Shown here piece by piece: positions 10,905 through 22,032 of a DNA stretch of 64,000 nt (the stretch's first letter is position 1; the number at the start of each line of letters is the position of its first letter). The stretch is from Hyposmocoma kahamanoa (taxonomy: Eukaryota > Arthropoda > Insecta > Lepidoptera > Cosmopterigidae). Position numbers and translations under genes: made by a program. Below the pieces are notes generated by a model. The model saw only the letters and a program-made list of their open reading frames with translations, was not told the origin of the DNA and did not search any database. The stretch spans positions 6,294,945 through 6,358,944 of the forward strand of contig NW_020653852.1 of the NCBI RefSeq assembly GCF_003589595.1, given 5' to 3'.

Positions 10905-11445
10905 TAACTGCTTCCACAGTTTGATAGCACACATCAATTTGCTTTAAGACATACTGCTGACATTAATAGAATCTTTGTTCTGCAGAAGCGTGCTGTTAGA
11001 GCAATTTACATACTGGGCGCCAGAGCTCTGAGAGATAAGTTTAAAGGAATTAACATTCTTACTCTGACGTCACAGTACATTTATAAAAGTGCAATTTACA
11101 TCGAGTTCTTGGGTTTTCGCGATTGTTACACATAGGAAATGAAACTATTTTTCCTGATTTAAATCGCGTATATTTGTTTTTTCAAACAAACCGACGTTTC
11201 GGGCTGTCAACCGTGACCATGGGACCTGTAAAGGGCCCGTCGGTTTGTTTGAAAAAACAAATATACGCGATTTAAATCCGAAAAAATAGTTTCATTTCCT
11301 AAGTGCAATTTATGTTAAGATTTTTATATTTATATTAAAGTCCGTTTTCGTGTATAATAAAGTTCGTTGTCCGGATAATCGTCTACACAAAATCAGAAGC
11401 AATGTAAACCCTTCTATTGTAAGATTCCTGTTGGTCTTCGAGTAC
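10905..11445 (+). pseudogene. Non-LTR retrotransposon reverse transcriptase C-terminus, split by an FB4 insertion
   Basis: The frame NRIFVLQKRAVRAIYILGAR, then ALRDKFKGINILTLTSQYIY at about 10970-11090, is the region downstream of the RT fingers/palm seen in CR1/jockey-type LINEs (QKRA-RAIY...). The frame is cut at 11098 by an FB4 palindrome with a 12-bp target duplication. It resumes after 11312 (VFVYNKVRCPDNRLHKIRSN), matching the downstream part of the same protein. The 3' piece near 11380-11445 is about 70% similar to the LINE pieces at 16996 and 60085. Stops and missing parts make it dead. Confidence 0.75.
11099..11300. mobile_element. FB4 foldback element inside a LINE
   Basis: The sequence is a near-palindrome. 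The left arm runs through GATTTAAATCGCGTATATTT to TTCAAACAAACCGACG and the right arm repeats this inverted, ending TAGTTTCATTTCCT. Both sides carry the same 12 bases, AAGTGCAATTTA (11087-11098 and 11301-11312). Removing the element plus one duplication restores the LINE frame. Confidence 0.8.
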
Positions 11446-11517
11446 ATAACCAGTCCGGTAACATATCCGTTGTTTTTTCCGATTTCCATAACGCAAGTTC
11501 TTTCAATCTCGATCTTT

Positions 11518-11767
11518 CGAGAAAGAGTTTGTCCAGGGTTTGACCTTACCTATTTCTATAGTCAAGCGGTAATGTCAACATTACTGCGTTCCGATTTTTA
11601 AGGATAAGGGTGCTGGTAAAATTACAGACACATGATACTTGTCAAGTTATGTCTCGGTGATCTTTGCTATTTAAAGCCCTGAATGGCACTACAAGTGTTG
11701 TGGGTAAGTGTGATGCTTACCACCAGGTGTACAACTTGTTCTTCCCGTCTCGTGTCGTTATAAAAAA
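11518..11767 (+). repeat. LepR1 retroposon (+)
   Basis: It contains GAAAGAGTTTGTCCAGGG, AAGGGTGCTGGTAAAATTAC and TTCTTCCCGTCTCGTG and ends TTATAAAAAA. It lies just after the LINE remnant. Confidence 0.75.
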
Positions 11768-11879
11768 TATACAATGCAATACTCCAAGCGTACGCTTACG
11801 TCAGTCATTGTCTGAAGCTTTATGAAATTTTCATTATATTGATATTTTTTATTCCAAACTACAATTACAAGACACTGTA

Positions 11880-11945
11880 CCGGGCCATAGGATCTGTAAA
11901 AAGTCGAAACTTTGCTTTGTTTGAAAAAACAAATCCTCGCCTTAC
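11880..11945. repeat. Possible FB4 scrap
   Basis: GGGCCATAGGATCTGTAAAA and CTTTGTTTGAAAAAACAAAT match the FB4 centre and right arm loosely. Confidence 0.3.
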
Positions 11946-12548
11946 AGTGAATACCTCGTATGTGATTTCTATGTAATTTTTTAGGACGAAGATAAAATGT
12001 TATGTAAAATGTAGTAAACGCAATAACGTTTGTAGATCGCATTTTAATTAATTAAATTATAACTCTTTCAGATCCTATATTACTTTAATAATATATTTGA
12101 GCAAGAAGGTAGTAATAAGTCTTTCTGCAACAAAAATCAGTAAAAACGACCCATATGAAAACGCGTAGTTTTCACTCTAAGACGACGAAATACACATTAC
12201 TTTTTAATTATTTCCAATGTCGAAGAGCTAATTCGAAAACCTTAAGATCTTGACATGTATACACTGAAGTAATAACGAAGTTATCTGAATTGAATACCTG
12301 ATTTAATTAAAAAAATGTTTCAATAAGGATGCTAAGAGATTTCAAGAGCTCGCTGAAAAACCATTTTACAGCCCAACGCAGATGAGTGCCACTCCTGAAT
12401 AAACCTCTACATTCAGATGAATTCTCGTGAAGGGTTCCGGCAGGTCCGGAAGCTTATACAGTACATATAATCTCGGAGTATAATTATACTTTAAACGTAA
12501 ATTTATTCATTATTTTAACGCACTCTGCTTTAGCACTTACTGAATGAA

Positions 12549-12722
12549 AGAATATTGACGAAACAGATTTTTAAGGCGACCAACCAAGGCGAAATTACCG
12601 TGACCAAATTGAAGACGTCCTAAAGAAAGGCCAGGTGAAGAATCCTTATCCGACGAGCATGTATGAAAGCAATAATGCGTGTTGATGAGGCGAGACGTGT
12701 GTGATTGTAGCAAGTAATGTAC
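12549..12722 (+). pseudogene. RTE-type LINE C-terminal fragment
   Basis: The frames read LTKQIFKA, then (after a frame slip) DQIEDVLKKGQVK, then ACMKAIMRVDEAR. All are in the family order. It is a dead remnant with no UTR recognised. Confidence 0.7.
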
Positions 12723-12744
12723 GTATATATTTATCATCATCATC

Positions 12745-12936
12745 AACTCTCACTGACTACCTTCGTGACCGAACGGTTACCACGCTGAACTACCACACAG
12801 AGGCCCCGGTTTCGATTCCCGGGCCGGGAGAAATATTTGTATGGCCTACATTTATTTCTCGTGAGTTATCTGTGTGTCTTTGACACCCACGATACCGGGT
12901 TTCCCAAATGGGGCTATTAGTGTGTGCGTTGTTATT
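12745..12936 (+). repeat. SINE-2, tRNA-derived (+)
   Basis: The tRNA-like head has ACCGAACGGTTACCACGCTG and a B-box area GTTTCGATTCCCGGGCCGGG. The body has GCCTACATTTATTTCTC and ends GTGTGTGCGTTGTTATTATT. Confidence 0.8.
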
Positions 12937-12939
12937 ATT

Positions 12940-13255
12940 ATTTTCAACTCATTGTACGTTCTACTGCTGTGTACGGGTCTCCTCTTATGAGAGGGTTTAG
13001 GCGATAGTCCACCAAACTGGCGCAAAACGGGTTGAGAACTTCACACGTTTTCCAACGTTGAACAGTCTTTGACAGGTTTTATCACATTTTCCTGCAACGT
13101 TAGTGAGAGATATTGCTACTAAATATTCACAAATGTATATAACTTAGAAATTAAAGTCATGTTACATGCCGCGACAAGATTAGAACCGTCAACTTCTCAA
13201 ATGAAACTCAACCGTTTCCCGCTGGACTCAACTGCTCCTATTATATATTACAAAA
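12940..13255 (-). repeat. SINE-3-related copy (-)
   Basis: The minus strand ends GGTGGACTATCGCCTAAACC, the shared 3' module of SINE-3, followed by AGGAGACCCGTACACAGCAG. Its head carries GACGGTTCTAATCTTGTCGC in place of the usual B box region. Confidence 0.6.
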
Positions 13256-13354
13256 TAATTATAGTGGAAACACTAAAACTCAAACTTGGACAAAATTATA
13301 TACAAATATATTTCAATTATAATTATTAAGTACACCAAAAAGGAAAACGGAAGG

Positions 13355-13484
13355 AAACCTGCACACAATTTAATGATGTGTGTAAGTTGCAAATCCGCAC
13401 AGGGCCCATGTGGGAACTATAGCCCAAGCGCTCTCGTTGTGAGAGGACGCCTGTGCCCAGCAGTGGGACTATATAGGCTAACTA

Positions 13485-13515
<31 letters not shown>

Positions 13516-13516
13516 A
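13355..13516 (+). repeat. SINE 3' end with (TTA)n microsatellite
   Basis: GAGAGGACGCCTGTGCCCAG and CAGTGGGACTATATAGGCTA are a common lepidopteran SINE end. A run of TTA repeats (13487-13515) follows. Confidence 0.65.
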
Positions 13517-13930
13517 GGAAACTGTATTTGTATTGACCAGTCGCTACGCTAGCTAGCTACGTTGTTGTGGACACGACTCGCGCATGTCTGAATCGAGAGT
13601 TGCGAAGCGTATCTTCTTTTTTGAACTCCATAATGACAAGTGGAAGCAAGGTGGCCAATGCTTGAGATACAAGGATGTGCTGAAAAGACACTTGAAAAGT
13701 TGCAACATTGATCCCTGACCTGGGAGATGCGGTTGAGTTGCCGTTCTGGGTGGAGACACTTTGTTTTCACAAAGTTTTTTAGTGAGTTTTCATTCAGTTT
13801 TTTAGTGACTTTCAGACGTGGACCCCGATTCCGAACTCTTCGATATTTTAACCGTATCGTCCGATTGGATATCGTTCTCGAATCGAAGGGCGCTTTCCAG
13901 GCTATTCAGAACTTTTCGAATTAAACGTTC

Positions 13931-14146
13931 GATTCGGATTCTGGGAGTCTACTCTCGATCTCCGTCCGACATCCGTCCGAAACAATTATTATCAAATAAG
14001 TAATATTCAACAAAATTAAAAAACAAGTATCAAGTATGAAGCTTCATTCGCATCACGCGTCTTTTCATTTGGTCAAGTATTGCTTATTTGGCAGTAATTG
14101 TTTCGGACGGATGTCGGACGGAGATCGAGAGTAGACCCCCAGAATC
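13931..14146. mobile_element. Foldback element with ~70-bp arms
   Basis: TCTACTCTCGATCTCCGTCC and GACATCCGTCCGAAACAATT (left) are repeated inverted at 14079-14146. The AT-rich spacer is about 70 bp. It is CpG-rich compared with the surroundings. Confidence 0.75.
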
Positions 14147-14149
14147 GAC

Positions 14150-15214
14150 CCCCAGGACGCGAAACATAATGCTCTCAAGGTTAACACACCTGCAGCCTTC
14201 TTTTATTACTTTGTTGACGGTGTTGTTACGTGTCGCCACTGTTTGCGAACATTTATCAATAAGATTGGCTACTGTAGCCATCTAGGGGCACATGAAAGAG
14301 CAAACAACCGTAGCTCTAATTCTAAACAATGGCAGTCGCTGTAGCCGAAACCAGCTAGGGCGTACACATATACTACAGGTACTAATTTATTGGAGCCTAA
14401 AACATTTCGTTTCAACATTGAAATCCCTGCCTGAACCCTAATCTAAGCTTTTATGCGAGCTTTTTTTTCTGATTCGAAAACGCAGGCAATGGGCTCTCAA
14501 GCATTCAGCCCGATTTGCGAATGGCCAGTGAAGAGTGCACGAAAGCGGACCGGTGCCCACTCCCTGTAGCCATTTATCTACAACCATTTGCGTTTATTTA
14601 CGATCGACACACGAAAACCGCATAGGTAGACCGCACTTGATATATTTCGAATGCCCCTTCCATTTTAATTGAAATAAATTTCAATAGGGACGTGTCTTCA
14701 GCCCCTTTGGGACTGCGATATTACAAACAAACCCTTGTTTCTTGTTTGCATCTTAATTCTATTTGTATTCCTTCATAAACAGTTAAAATACAATGTATAG
14801 CACCCACATGATGTTACAAAAACAGAGTTTGTGGCCTAGTCTTAACGAAAGTAAAAGAAAGGCTCGGTCCATATGATTTATTTAAAAGTAGAAGTGAAAA
14901 GACTTTACAATTTTACATTTGACATTACAATAAAATAATAAAATTATATAAAAAAATAAATTATAAAACATGTTATCAACGACTTCTAAACAATGCAGAA
15001 AGGGAAATCGAGAACGATTCAAAATTTTGAAAGTTTGTGGTCAGGAACCAGTAAAGAAGGTGATTGAAAAAGATGGGATACGATGAAGCAGGTCAGCATC
15101 GTCACAAAGTGAAAATACACATCATCAATACGCAAAATCCTAAAAACTGTAAAACAAACTTAGAACGACCAGATTATTCAGACTTCTGAATGCTACAGTA
15201 TTGATAGTGCACTA
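14150..15214. other. Unassigned DNA
   Basis: No gene or recognised repeat. The left 400 bp are less AT-rich than the rest. Confidence 0.5.
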
Positions 15215-15665
15215 CGAGTGATATGTTTGTTTATTAAGGCGAAGTAGGTATATCAATGCGAGCCTAAATTTTAGGAGGTGAGGTATGGGGATCCGCCTCT
15301 CGTGTCCCGCAACCCGCGCTTTAATTCATATGAATAAAATAAGAACAGGCGGAGAACATTTGACGCAGATCCGTCGTCAACAAGCGCCCGATGTAGAATG
15401 AGGGGCAAACGGGCGGCGCGGCATGTCGTTAAACCGCTGGACAATTTTCAAATTTTGGGATGAATATGATTTTAATAACTAATAGGGCTTCAGTTGAAAA
15501 ATCAAAATTTAGCAGGTTCTCTATACTACTTAAAGAGAAATATCTCCGTATAAAAATTAAATGTTAAGTTAGATCATAAGTAGTTCGTTTTAGACTTTTA
15601 GCCTGTTTTCAGGATTTTATATGAACGAGTAAACTACATCATATTGTGTAACACATTAGCACATT
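15215..15665 (+). repeat. R11 repeat (+)
   Basis: Shares with 43.3 kb (inverted) the blocks ATTTTAGGAGGTGAG, GAATAAAATAAGAACAGGCG, CAAGCGCCCGATG, CAAAATTTAGCAGGTTCTC and GTTTTAGACTTTTAGCCTG. The middle is GC-rich. No coding frame was recognised. Confidence 0.6.
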
Positions 15666-16324
15666 CTTTAGGTAGTATTCTTAGGTGTATCATATATTTT
15701 TTGTAAGATCGTTATTTAATAGTAAATATCTAAACCATTTGATCTAGCAAAATTTTCCCACTTCTCCTCCGGTAACTTGCCTTAAGCCAACAGACAGATC
15801 TATTTTCGCGAAAAGTTTCACCATGTTTTACTCTTATGCGCTTTATCCTAGCCTACTTCGGTGCCACATTTCCTATTCTATTTGACGCATATCCTGTCTT
15901 TACCTTTTCTCTGAGAAATTTCTATTTTGAAAACTGGTGTAATACCAGGAAGCTCCATATTATTCGATAAGCAACTGTCACTACTTATTCCTTAACTTTA
16001 TCATTTCTTAATTACAAAAAGCAGCAAGTGCAATATTTGCTAAGTACACCCTATAATTAATTAAGGACCCCTCGATGGGTATAGGCCTCCTCCAGTAATT
16101 TCCAAGTTTTGAGATTTTTTTGCTTTAAATTAGCCACGATTTACCAGCCGCTTCTCAATCTCGTCTTGCCAACGTTCTATTGGTCTGTCTCTTCTTCTCT
16201 TTCCGTTTGGGACTTTCCAAGTGGTTGGCAACTGTCACTACTTCTAGGTTACTTACTAAATCCAATAATGAAATATCCACTTATTGTTTTAGATTGATTG
16301 CTAGTGTGTCTTGGTTTTTAGTAG

Positions 16325-16552
16325 CCTCTGCCTCCGTGCCTTCGTGGCGGAACGGTTACCATGCCGGATCCCACGGAGAGGTCCCAGGTTCGATTCCAGG
16401 ACCGGGAGAAACATTTGTCTGGCCTACATTTATTTCTCTCGTGAGTTTGGGTGTAATTTGTGGTTGTCTATGTGTGTGTCCATGGCACCCGCGAGACAGG
16501 GTTTCCCTAGTGCGGGACTGTGTTGAGTGTGTGCGTTGTTATTATTATTAGT
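16325..16552 (+). repeat. SINE-2 (+)
   Basis: CGTGGCGGAACGGTTACCAT, GGTTCGATTCCAGGACCGGG, GTTTCCCTAGTGCGGGACTG and a (TTA)n end. Well preserved. Confidence 0.85.
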
Positions 16553-16714
16553 ATGTAGAAATTATGTATATGGTTAGAGATTTTTACGACACGGTATTGA
16601 TAATGTGTATTTGAATGTGTGTTAAATAAATAAAAAATAAAAAGTTACACCGTGATAAGAAGCCACTAGATAATCGTTCGCAAATAATCATTTCATGAAT
16701 AACCATTAGCTTTA

Positions 16715-16998
16715 AAATATATCAAGTAACGGTATGAAGACATCCTGTGCCTGGTATGCAAAACGCCTGTCCGTAGCAGTTGTTGCAGTGCTATCCAGAG
16801 CTTTAAATTGCAAAGATCTGAGGAGCACTGCCACTACGCCCGTCACCCTGAGACGTAAGTTGACAAGTCCCATGTACCGTAATTTCATCAGCATCTTCGA
16901 AACCGGAATGCAGTAATGCTCACATTACTGCTTGGCGGCAGAAATAGGTAACGTGACTGTACTTCCCTGAACGAACTCTTTCATAACGAGCTCCTACT
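16715..16998 (-). repeat. LepR1 retroposon (-)
   Basis: Nearly full length, from ATATATCAAGTAACGG to ATAACGAGCTCCTACTG. It includes GCTCACATTACTGCTTGG. It is adjacent to a LINE remnant on the right. Confidence 0.8.
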
Positions 16999-17150
16999 GT
17001 TTTTGACAGGCGTCTGCACAATGTCACAAATTCATTTAAGGAACAACGTATACGCTTCTAAATAAATTTTCTGTTGATATTTAAAATTTTATTTTACTAA
17101 ATTTAAAACTACATTAAAAACAAAAACTTTGTACTATTGGTTATTTATTA
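16996..17150 (+). pseudogene. LINE C-terminal remnant (+)
   Basis: AATGTCACAAATTCATTTAA and AAAACAAAAACTTTGTACTA align with the LINE piece at 60085. The frame is broken. Confidence 0.55.
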
Positions 17151-17350
17151 TGCAGCTTCAAAATCATAAAGCAAAATCCATGGGAGTAAGCCGTTTAGCT
17201 CTCGCAGGTAGCCTCGATCTATGGCATTTGAAATAAACTGCCATCCTCTAACTAAAACGTGGTTAAGTGACAAATGGTCAAATATCCGTTTCAAACAGTA
17301 CAAGATGGAGCACAAAATTATCTTTTAAAAACAGTTAAAATTAGTTAACG

Positions 17351-17858
17351 TGTGACGGTGTGACCTCCTTACACCGTCATCTCACCTTTTTGTATCGTAT
17401 CATTTTTCTTTTACTTGTATTTAAATTTTAAATTTGAATTGTTCCATGTTCCTTTGCTTTCTCATTTTGTTTCCTACCACGGTCATTCCCTGCTCGACCG
17501 CCACAGCAGTCGGAGCTGTTTCAAATTCAATCGCGTATAATCGCTAATTTTGGTTCTTTACTACGTTTATAATCGTCATTAAATAATCTAAATCATGTGT
17601 AATAATCTATAACAGTCTACAACCTTCATGTACGTAAGATTACGTATCTGTAATTCAGTTACTCGGCCCTTTTAAGGGTAAGTAAGTGCCTTAATCATAA
17701 AGTGTAGGGAGTGTTTTATACTATTGTACCTATTTTTTTACATTTGCCTTTTTATTGTTACAGCCTTTCGTTTTACTTTACTTCTTTTAATAAATTTTCT
17801 GGACCGGAAGTTTCCCGTTTCATTGCCGTGAACCTGGTCACGGCTAGTTAGGGCTACA
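17351..17858 (+). repeat. R6 repeat, LTR-like, copy 1
   Basis: R6 begins TGTGACGGTGTGACCTCC with an immediate hairpin (GACGGTGTG/CACACCGTC-like) and ends near GGGCTACA. It has an AATAAA before GGACCGGAAGT, as in an LTR. A GTAAGT at 17679-17684 and TTTTTATTGTTACAG ending at 17763 look like a small intron. TGT...ACA ends fit an LTR, but no 4-6 bp duplication is visible. Confidence 0.6.
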
Positions 17859-18568
17859 ACCCATTCAAACGTGTTCGACTTATAGGTTATGGTTTTTTAT
17901 GACATCTCAAAAAAATATTTTATCATTTAACCAAGTTTTGGTTAACGGACGAGAGTAAACTCTTACTTACCTACTGTAAGTTATAAATGAACACGATTGT
18001 TTATTTACAAAGAACAAAACCTAGAGTTTCCTACTCATTCTTGTCAAGGGAATCTGCCTTGAGTAGTGCTGCGAATGAGTAGTATAGTTTAATGAATATG
18101 ACGATTTCAAGTGTAATTTGTTTACCTATGAAATAAAGATTATTTTAAGTTTGAAAACTATAATGTTAATATGCAATAAAAAATATTTAATTGTACATCA
18201 TTCACGGTTACATCATACATCTTCAAAGTCTTGTCATCTATATATTTTTCAAACAATTGTTTACGTAAGAATCCCGAATAGAGATGGCCAAGCGCCCGGG
18301 TATCAACCCGGCGCTTTGATGAAGCCGGGTCGATCAAATCGAGTTAAAATACATTAACGCCCAAAATCGAGGGCAAAAACTATTTACAACTAATTACATA
18401 TTTGTAAATTGAGTATTCTTCAAATGATATTTTTACAAAATGTTTATTGCTTGCTTGTTTATTCAATAGAATGGCAAAATATGTATGTATATGTTGCCTA
18501 TCTATTGAATCAATTCCCTTGAAAATCGCATTGAAAACAATTGATCATTACAAAAAATCCTCAAATCG

Positions 18569-18622
18569 TATACTCTTGAACCGATTTCCATGTATGCACA
18601 TGGAAATCGGTTCAAGAGTATA
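18569..18622. repeat. Perfect hairpin, 25-bp stem, 4-nt loop
   Basis: Arms 18569-18593 and 18598-18622 are exact complements (TCTTGAACCGATTTCCATGT and inverse), loop ATGC. Confidence 0.9.
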
Positions 18623-18799
18623 TATACTTAGTAGTAAGTGTGAGTCCACAGAATTGCAAGGTGGGTGTACGCTTACGTATATTTCGTCTTTAAATATTTA
18701 TAGATACAGTATCGTTTGGTGGCTGCTACTGGGTATTGTGTGTGTCGCCTTTCGTCTAATTTTTTTTTATAAGTATGGAATTATATCAATTTCCTTATT

Positions 18800-18930
18800 A
18801 TGTTATTCGTTTTTTTTTTTTTTTCTTTTTCAAATGTAAGTGTGCATTTGACCTCCATCTCACCTGATGGGAAGTGACGACGAGGTCGGCGATGGAGCAT
18901 GTACTCCTAAATAATGGTGGTTTCCCTCCA
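18800..18930 (-). repeat. LINE 3' UTR (-), same family as 25942
   Basis: A long T-run is followed by GTGCATTTGACCTCCATCTC, CACCTGATGGGAAGTGACGA and GGCGATGGAGCATGTACTCC, the complement of the 26.3 kb tail. Confidence 0.7.
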
Positions 18931-19324
18931 GGATTTTGAGCCAAAATGGGTTAAAAACCGGGCGGGTTGATTGGGTTTCAACACACTGCCCATCTCTGGT
19001 TCCGAAGTTTTATAAGGTTGCAGAAACTCACATTTTCCAATAGCAAGATGGACTTCTGCAAAGTGCATTCAGAGTTGCTTATTTATTTTGCATTGAATAC
19101 GATATGGTGAAATTGAATATTTAAACCCTTGACTAATGGCATAAATGTAAAAGTTTCACTGTTTATTTGAACATGTATCGATAAGGTATCAAAGAGTATT
19201 TTGATGTAATCTTATATAGCTATGAAAGTGTGAATGGTGATAACGTTACCGACACCGTAAATGAAATAAATTGCATACAATTTAAAATAAAATTACATGA
19301 TTTACTATTTACAAGTAATCATAA

Positions 19325-19528
19325 CTGCCTCCTTGGTCGTACGGTTACCATGCTGGACTGCCACGCAAGAAGTCCCGGGTTCGATTCCCATGCCGGAAGA
19401 AATATTTGTATGGCCTACATTTATTTCTCTCGTGAGTCTGGGTGTAATATTTTTAATTTGTCTATGGGTGTGTCCATGGCACTCGTGATACAGAGTTTCT
19501 CTAGTGCGGGGCTGTGAGTGTGTAAAAT
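19325..19528 (+). repeat. SINE-2 (+)
   Basis: CCTTGGTCGTACGGTTACC, GGGTTCGATTCCCATGCCGG and TTTCTCTAGTGCGGGGCTG. Confidence 0.85.
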
Positions 19529-20319
19529 AATTAGCGTAATCGATGTTTTTAGCGAAATTGAGTTATTAATGTATCTGGGATCAGCGAAACAATCCCTGTA
19601 GTCGCTTTTTTATATCTTATTAAGCTACAGTTTTATTAAGTGTTTATTAAATGTCAGGATGTTTCACCACTATGATATTCAATTATTTTTTATCTACATA
19701 CATATCATAAACTCTCTATAATGTGTTCAAAAACCGCAAATTACGACCAGCATAAAGGTAAACTGTTTTGTTAGAACAAATTTCTTATCTGTGAAAATGT
19801 TATTATTGCTTCCACTGACTTACAATTATAGCTTCTTATCGAATAACACCGAATTCGATGCTATTGTTACGTTCAAATTTCGAACATCTCTAAAAAACAA
19901 TACAATTTGATTGGACCTCAATTCTAATATCAGTCGAGATGAAATTTCATTCGAAATGTCAATAGCAAATAATTTTGATTTTGAAAACAATTTCACACGT
20001 TACTGGTTATCGAACGATATGATAGTTGGGGCCCATTCTAGTTTGTCTATGAACTAAAAATAAAAACTACGGTTGTGTAACATGCGTGAGAAAAGTTTTT
20101 ATTTGCCACCATTTCGCCAGCCGTAACATGCGGTTCCTGAACACATCATCACATAGAGCTTATAATATGTGTGTAGATAAAGCAGTGTATGTAACTGTAC
20201 ATAATTTGACATTAAAACACTCGTGAGATGTTCGTGATTGTTCGTGAGATGTTCGTGTTAAAGGAACCCTCACTCCATTGTAATGCCTTTCATTATGTAA
20301 CAGTCACATAAACTATTAT
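19529..20319. other. Unassigned AT-rich DNA
   Basis: No gene seen. Short repeats of GTTCGTGA(GATGTTCGTG) lie near 20222-20260. Confidence 0.5.
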
Positions 20320-20505
20320 TGTGAAATTACTCCACTAGTTTGTTACAATTATTAATACAAAGATCGAACACTCAGAAAAAATTTCTTCGATCCGACGTCA
20401 TCTAGCAAACCGTGCCAGACGCCATGCCAACTAAGCCGCGGAATGAACCGGCGGACCGGACGTATTTTTCTATGTGCCTGTTGTCGGATTTTTATATCTG
20501 TATTT
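20320..20505 (-). repeat. SINE-1 (-)
   Basis: The minus strand reads TTCCGCGGCTTAGTTGGCAT. The tail complement ATTACTCCACTAGTTTGTTA and GATCGAACACTCAG are present. The B box is partly deleted. Confidence 0.7.
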
Positions 20506-20844
20506 CAGTTTTATTGTTAAGCAAAATCAGCGTAAATGACATTTTTTACCAGCAAAAATAAACTTTCGTTGCCTGCCTATATCTCGTAACAAGGAAGAAA
20601 AATTGGTATTTAAAGTACAATGATGTGAAGAACAGTAATGCATATTAGTTTGGTGCAACAAGCAAATAGCTAGCTGGTAAAGATTTAAAATCAGCAATGC
20701 TGAGTCTTTAACCTTTTGGTCCACATCACTCAATTGTTTTTTCTGTTCGTTTTTTAAGTATTGTGTTCTTGTGTTTTGCGGAGAAATAAATGTCTTTTTA
20801 TTTTTTAATGTGCAATAACATTAATATTTTATCGAAAAAATACG

Positions 20845-20925
20845 GTGCAGCATAGATGTGGGTTCAAGACCCACAGTCGCAGAAATTTCTCTATGTGTTC
20901 GATCTTTGTATCAAAAATTTGTGGA
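20845..20925 (+). repeat. SINE-1 3' part (+)
   Basis: GGGTTCAAGACCC is followed by GTGTTCGATCTTTGTATCAA. It joins an R3 repeat on the right. Confidence 0.5.
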
Positions 20926-21182
20926 ATTACATCTATTTGCCAAGTTTTATTGAAATCGGTTACCGGAAAGTGCGCGAAATCGGATTCATCCCCTAGTTTG
21001 CCACCCTTAGAGGTGGAATATTTTTTTCAAATTTAAATGGGACCACTACTGAAGTACCCTCTTTTCAACAAAAAAGAATCATCATAATCAAATCAAATGT
21101 TATCCGAAGTTATCGCGTAACATACATACAACATACGTACAGTAATAGAGAACCTCCTCCTTTTTTGAAGTCGGTTTACAAT
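20926..21182 (-). repeat. R3 repeat (-), ACCGACTTC family
   Basis: The minus strand starts AACCGACTTCAAAAAAGGAG, a very common lepidopteran repeat. The other end has GAAATCGGTTACCGG on the plus strand. Confidence 0.7.
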
Positions 21183-21209
21183 CATGACAAAAAAATCAAT
21201 AATACAAAA

Positions 21210-21497
21210 ATGAAATGCATAAAATATTTGTAACTACAAAAAATATTTCCGTACCTGAGAAGCAATAAGTGTAAGGCCATTTTTGTAATTTTACAGGGGA
21301 AGCGATTTTGTGTCGAAAACCAGTTTGTACCACAATTAGGGTAGCTCGAAATGTTAGTAAAACTCAATTAGTTTTATTTCAAGCCATTCTAAATGTTTAA
21401 CATGCTGCATTTCGACACAAATTCCCGTCCCCTGTAAAATTACAAAAATAGTACTTACAGTGTAATGCTTCTCAGGTACGGATTTTATGCATTTCAT
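21210..21497. mobile_element. Foldback element with ~90-110-bp arms
   Basis: Arms 21210-21318 and 21410-21497 are inverted copies: ATGAAATGCATAAAAT, CCGTACCTGAGAAGCA, TTTTTGTAATTTTACAGGGG. One arm has a short insertion. Single copy in the window. Confidence 0.75.
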
Positions 21498-21967
21498 ATG
21501 TTAATCTATCGATATATACATCGGTAAGTTAAAATATACATATTAATGTATAATGTATACGTTAAACATGTTTCCGAAAAAGCTACTCTATAGGTATAAA
21601 ACAAAGTAAACGTTTATATCACTCAAGAACAAAGTCATATAACCTCGGGCCTGTATGCCCGGGGCATACGCTACAAGGCATTACCTCACTTATTGCCAAT
21701 TTTCTATACCAGCGATCACCAGATAGCGGACAATGCTAGTGGACGAGGGCCTTTCGAATTGGGCCAGTAAACAATGCAGAAAGTCCATTATAAAGAAAAC
21801 AATGACATCGTAAAACAATTTACCTTTTCTGTTTACTCACAAAACGATGGGTTATCCGTAATTGCTTGAGAAAGTCACTCATTAATGCTGAGAAGTGGAA
21901 ATGTCTTTCGGACAGCACTATTTTCTAAATTCAAGCTTTTTTTGACAACAAGTGACGGAAAAGTGAC

Positions 21968-22032
21968 TCATTACAACTTTGTTTTGTTTGTTTGAAACAA
22001 CATATACACGGTTTGGATTCCAAAAAATAATA
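21968..22032. repeat. Degenerate FB4 right arm
   Basis: TTTGTTTGAAACAACATATAC followed by GGTTTGGATTCCAAAAAATA resembles the FB4 right arm. Confidence 0.35.

Larger units (their letters stand above)
18279..18998. mobile_element. Probable hAT-like non-autonomous element with nested repeats
   Basis: The left end TAGAGATGGCCAAGCGCCCG and the inverted right end CAGAGATGGGCAGTGTGTTG are related, and CCCGG blocks lie just inside both. Flanks ATCCCGAA and GTTCCGAA agree at six of eight bases. A 25-bp hairpin and a LINE tail lie inside. Confidence 0.55.

Noticed and set aside
16180..16551. 123-codon plus frame
   Set aside because: Its second half is SINE-2; the same text recurs in other SINE-2 copies.
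17351..17858. Solo LTR with confirmed target duplication
   Set aside because: TGT...ACA ends fit, but no matching 4-6 bp flanks at either good copy, so left as LTR-like only.
18447..18839. 130-codon plus frame
   Set aside because: Runs across a hairpin and into a LINE poly-T tail inside a hAT-like element.
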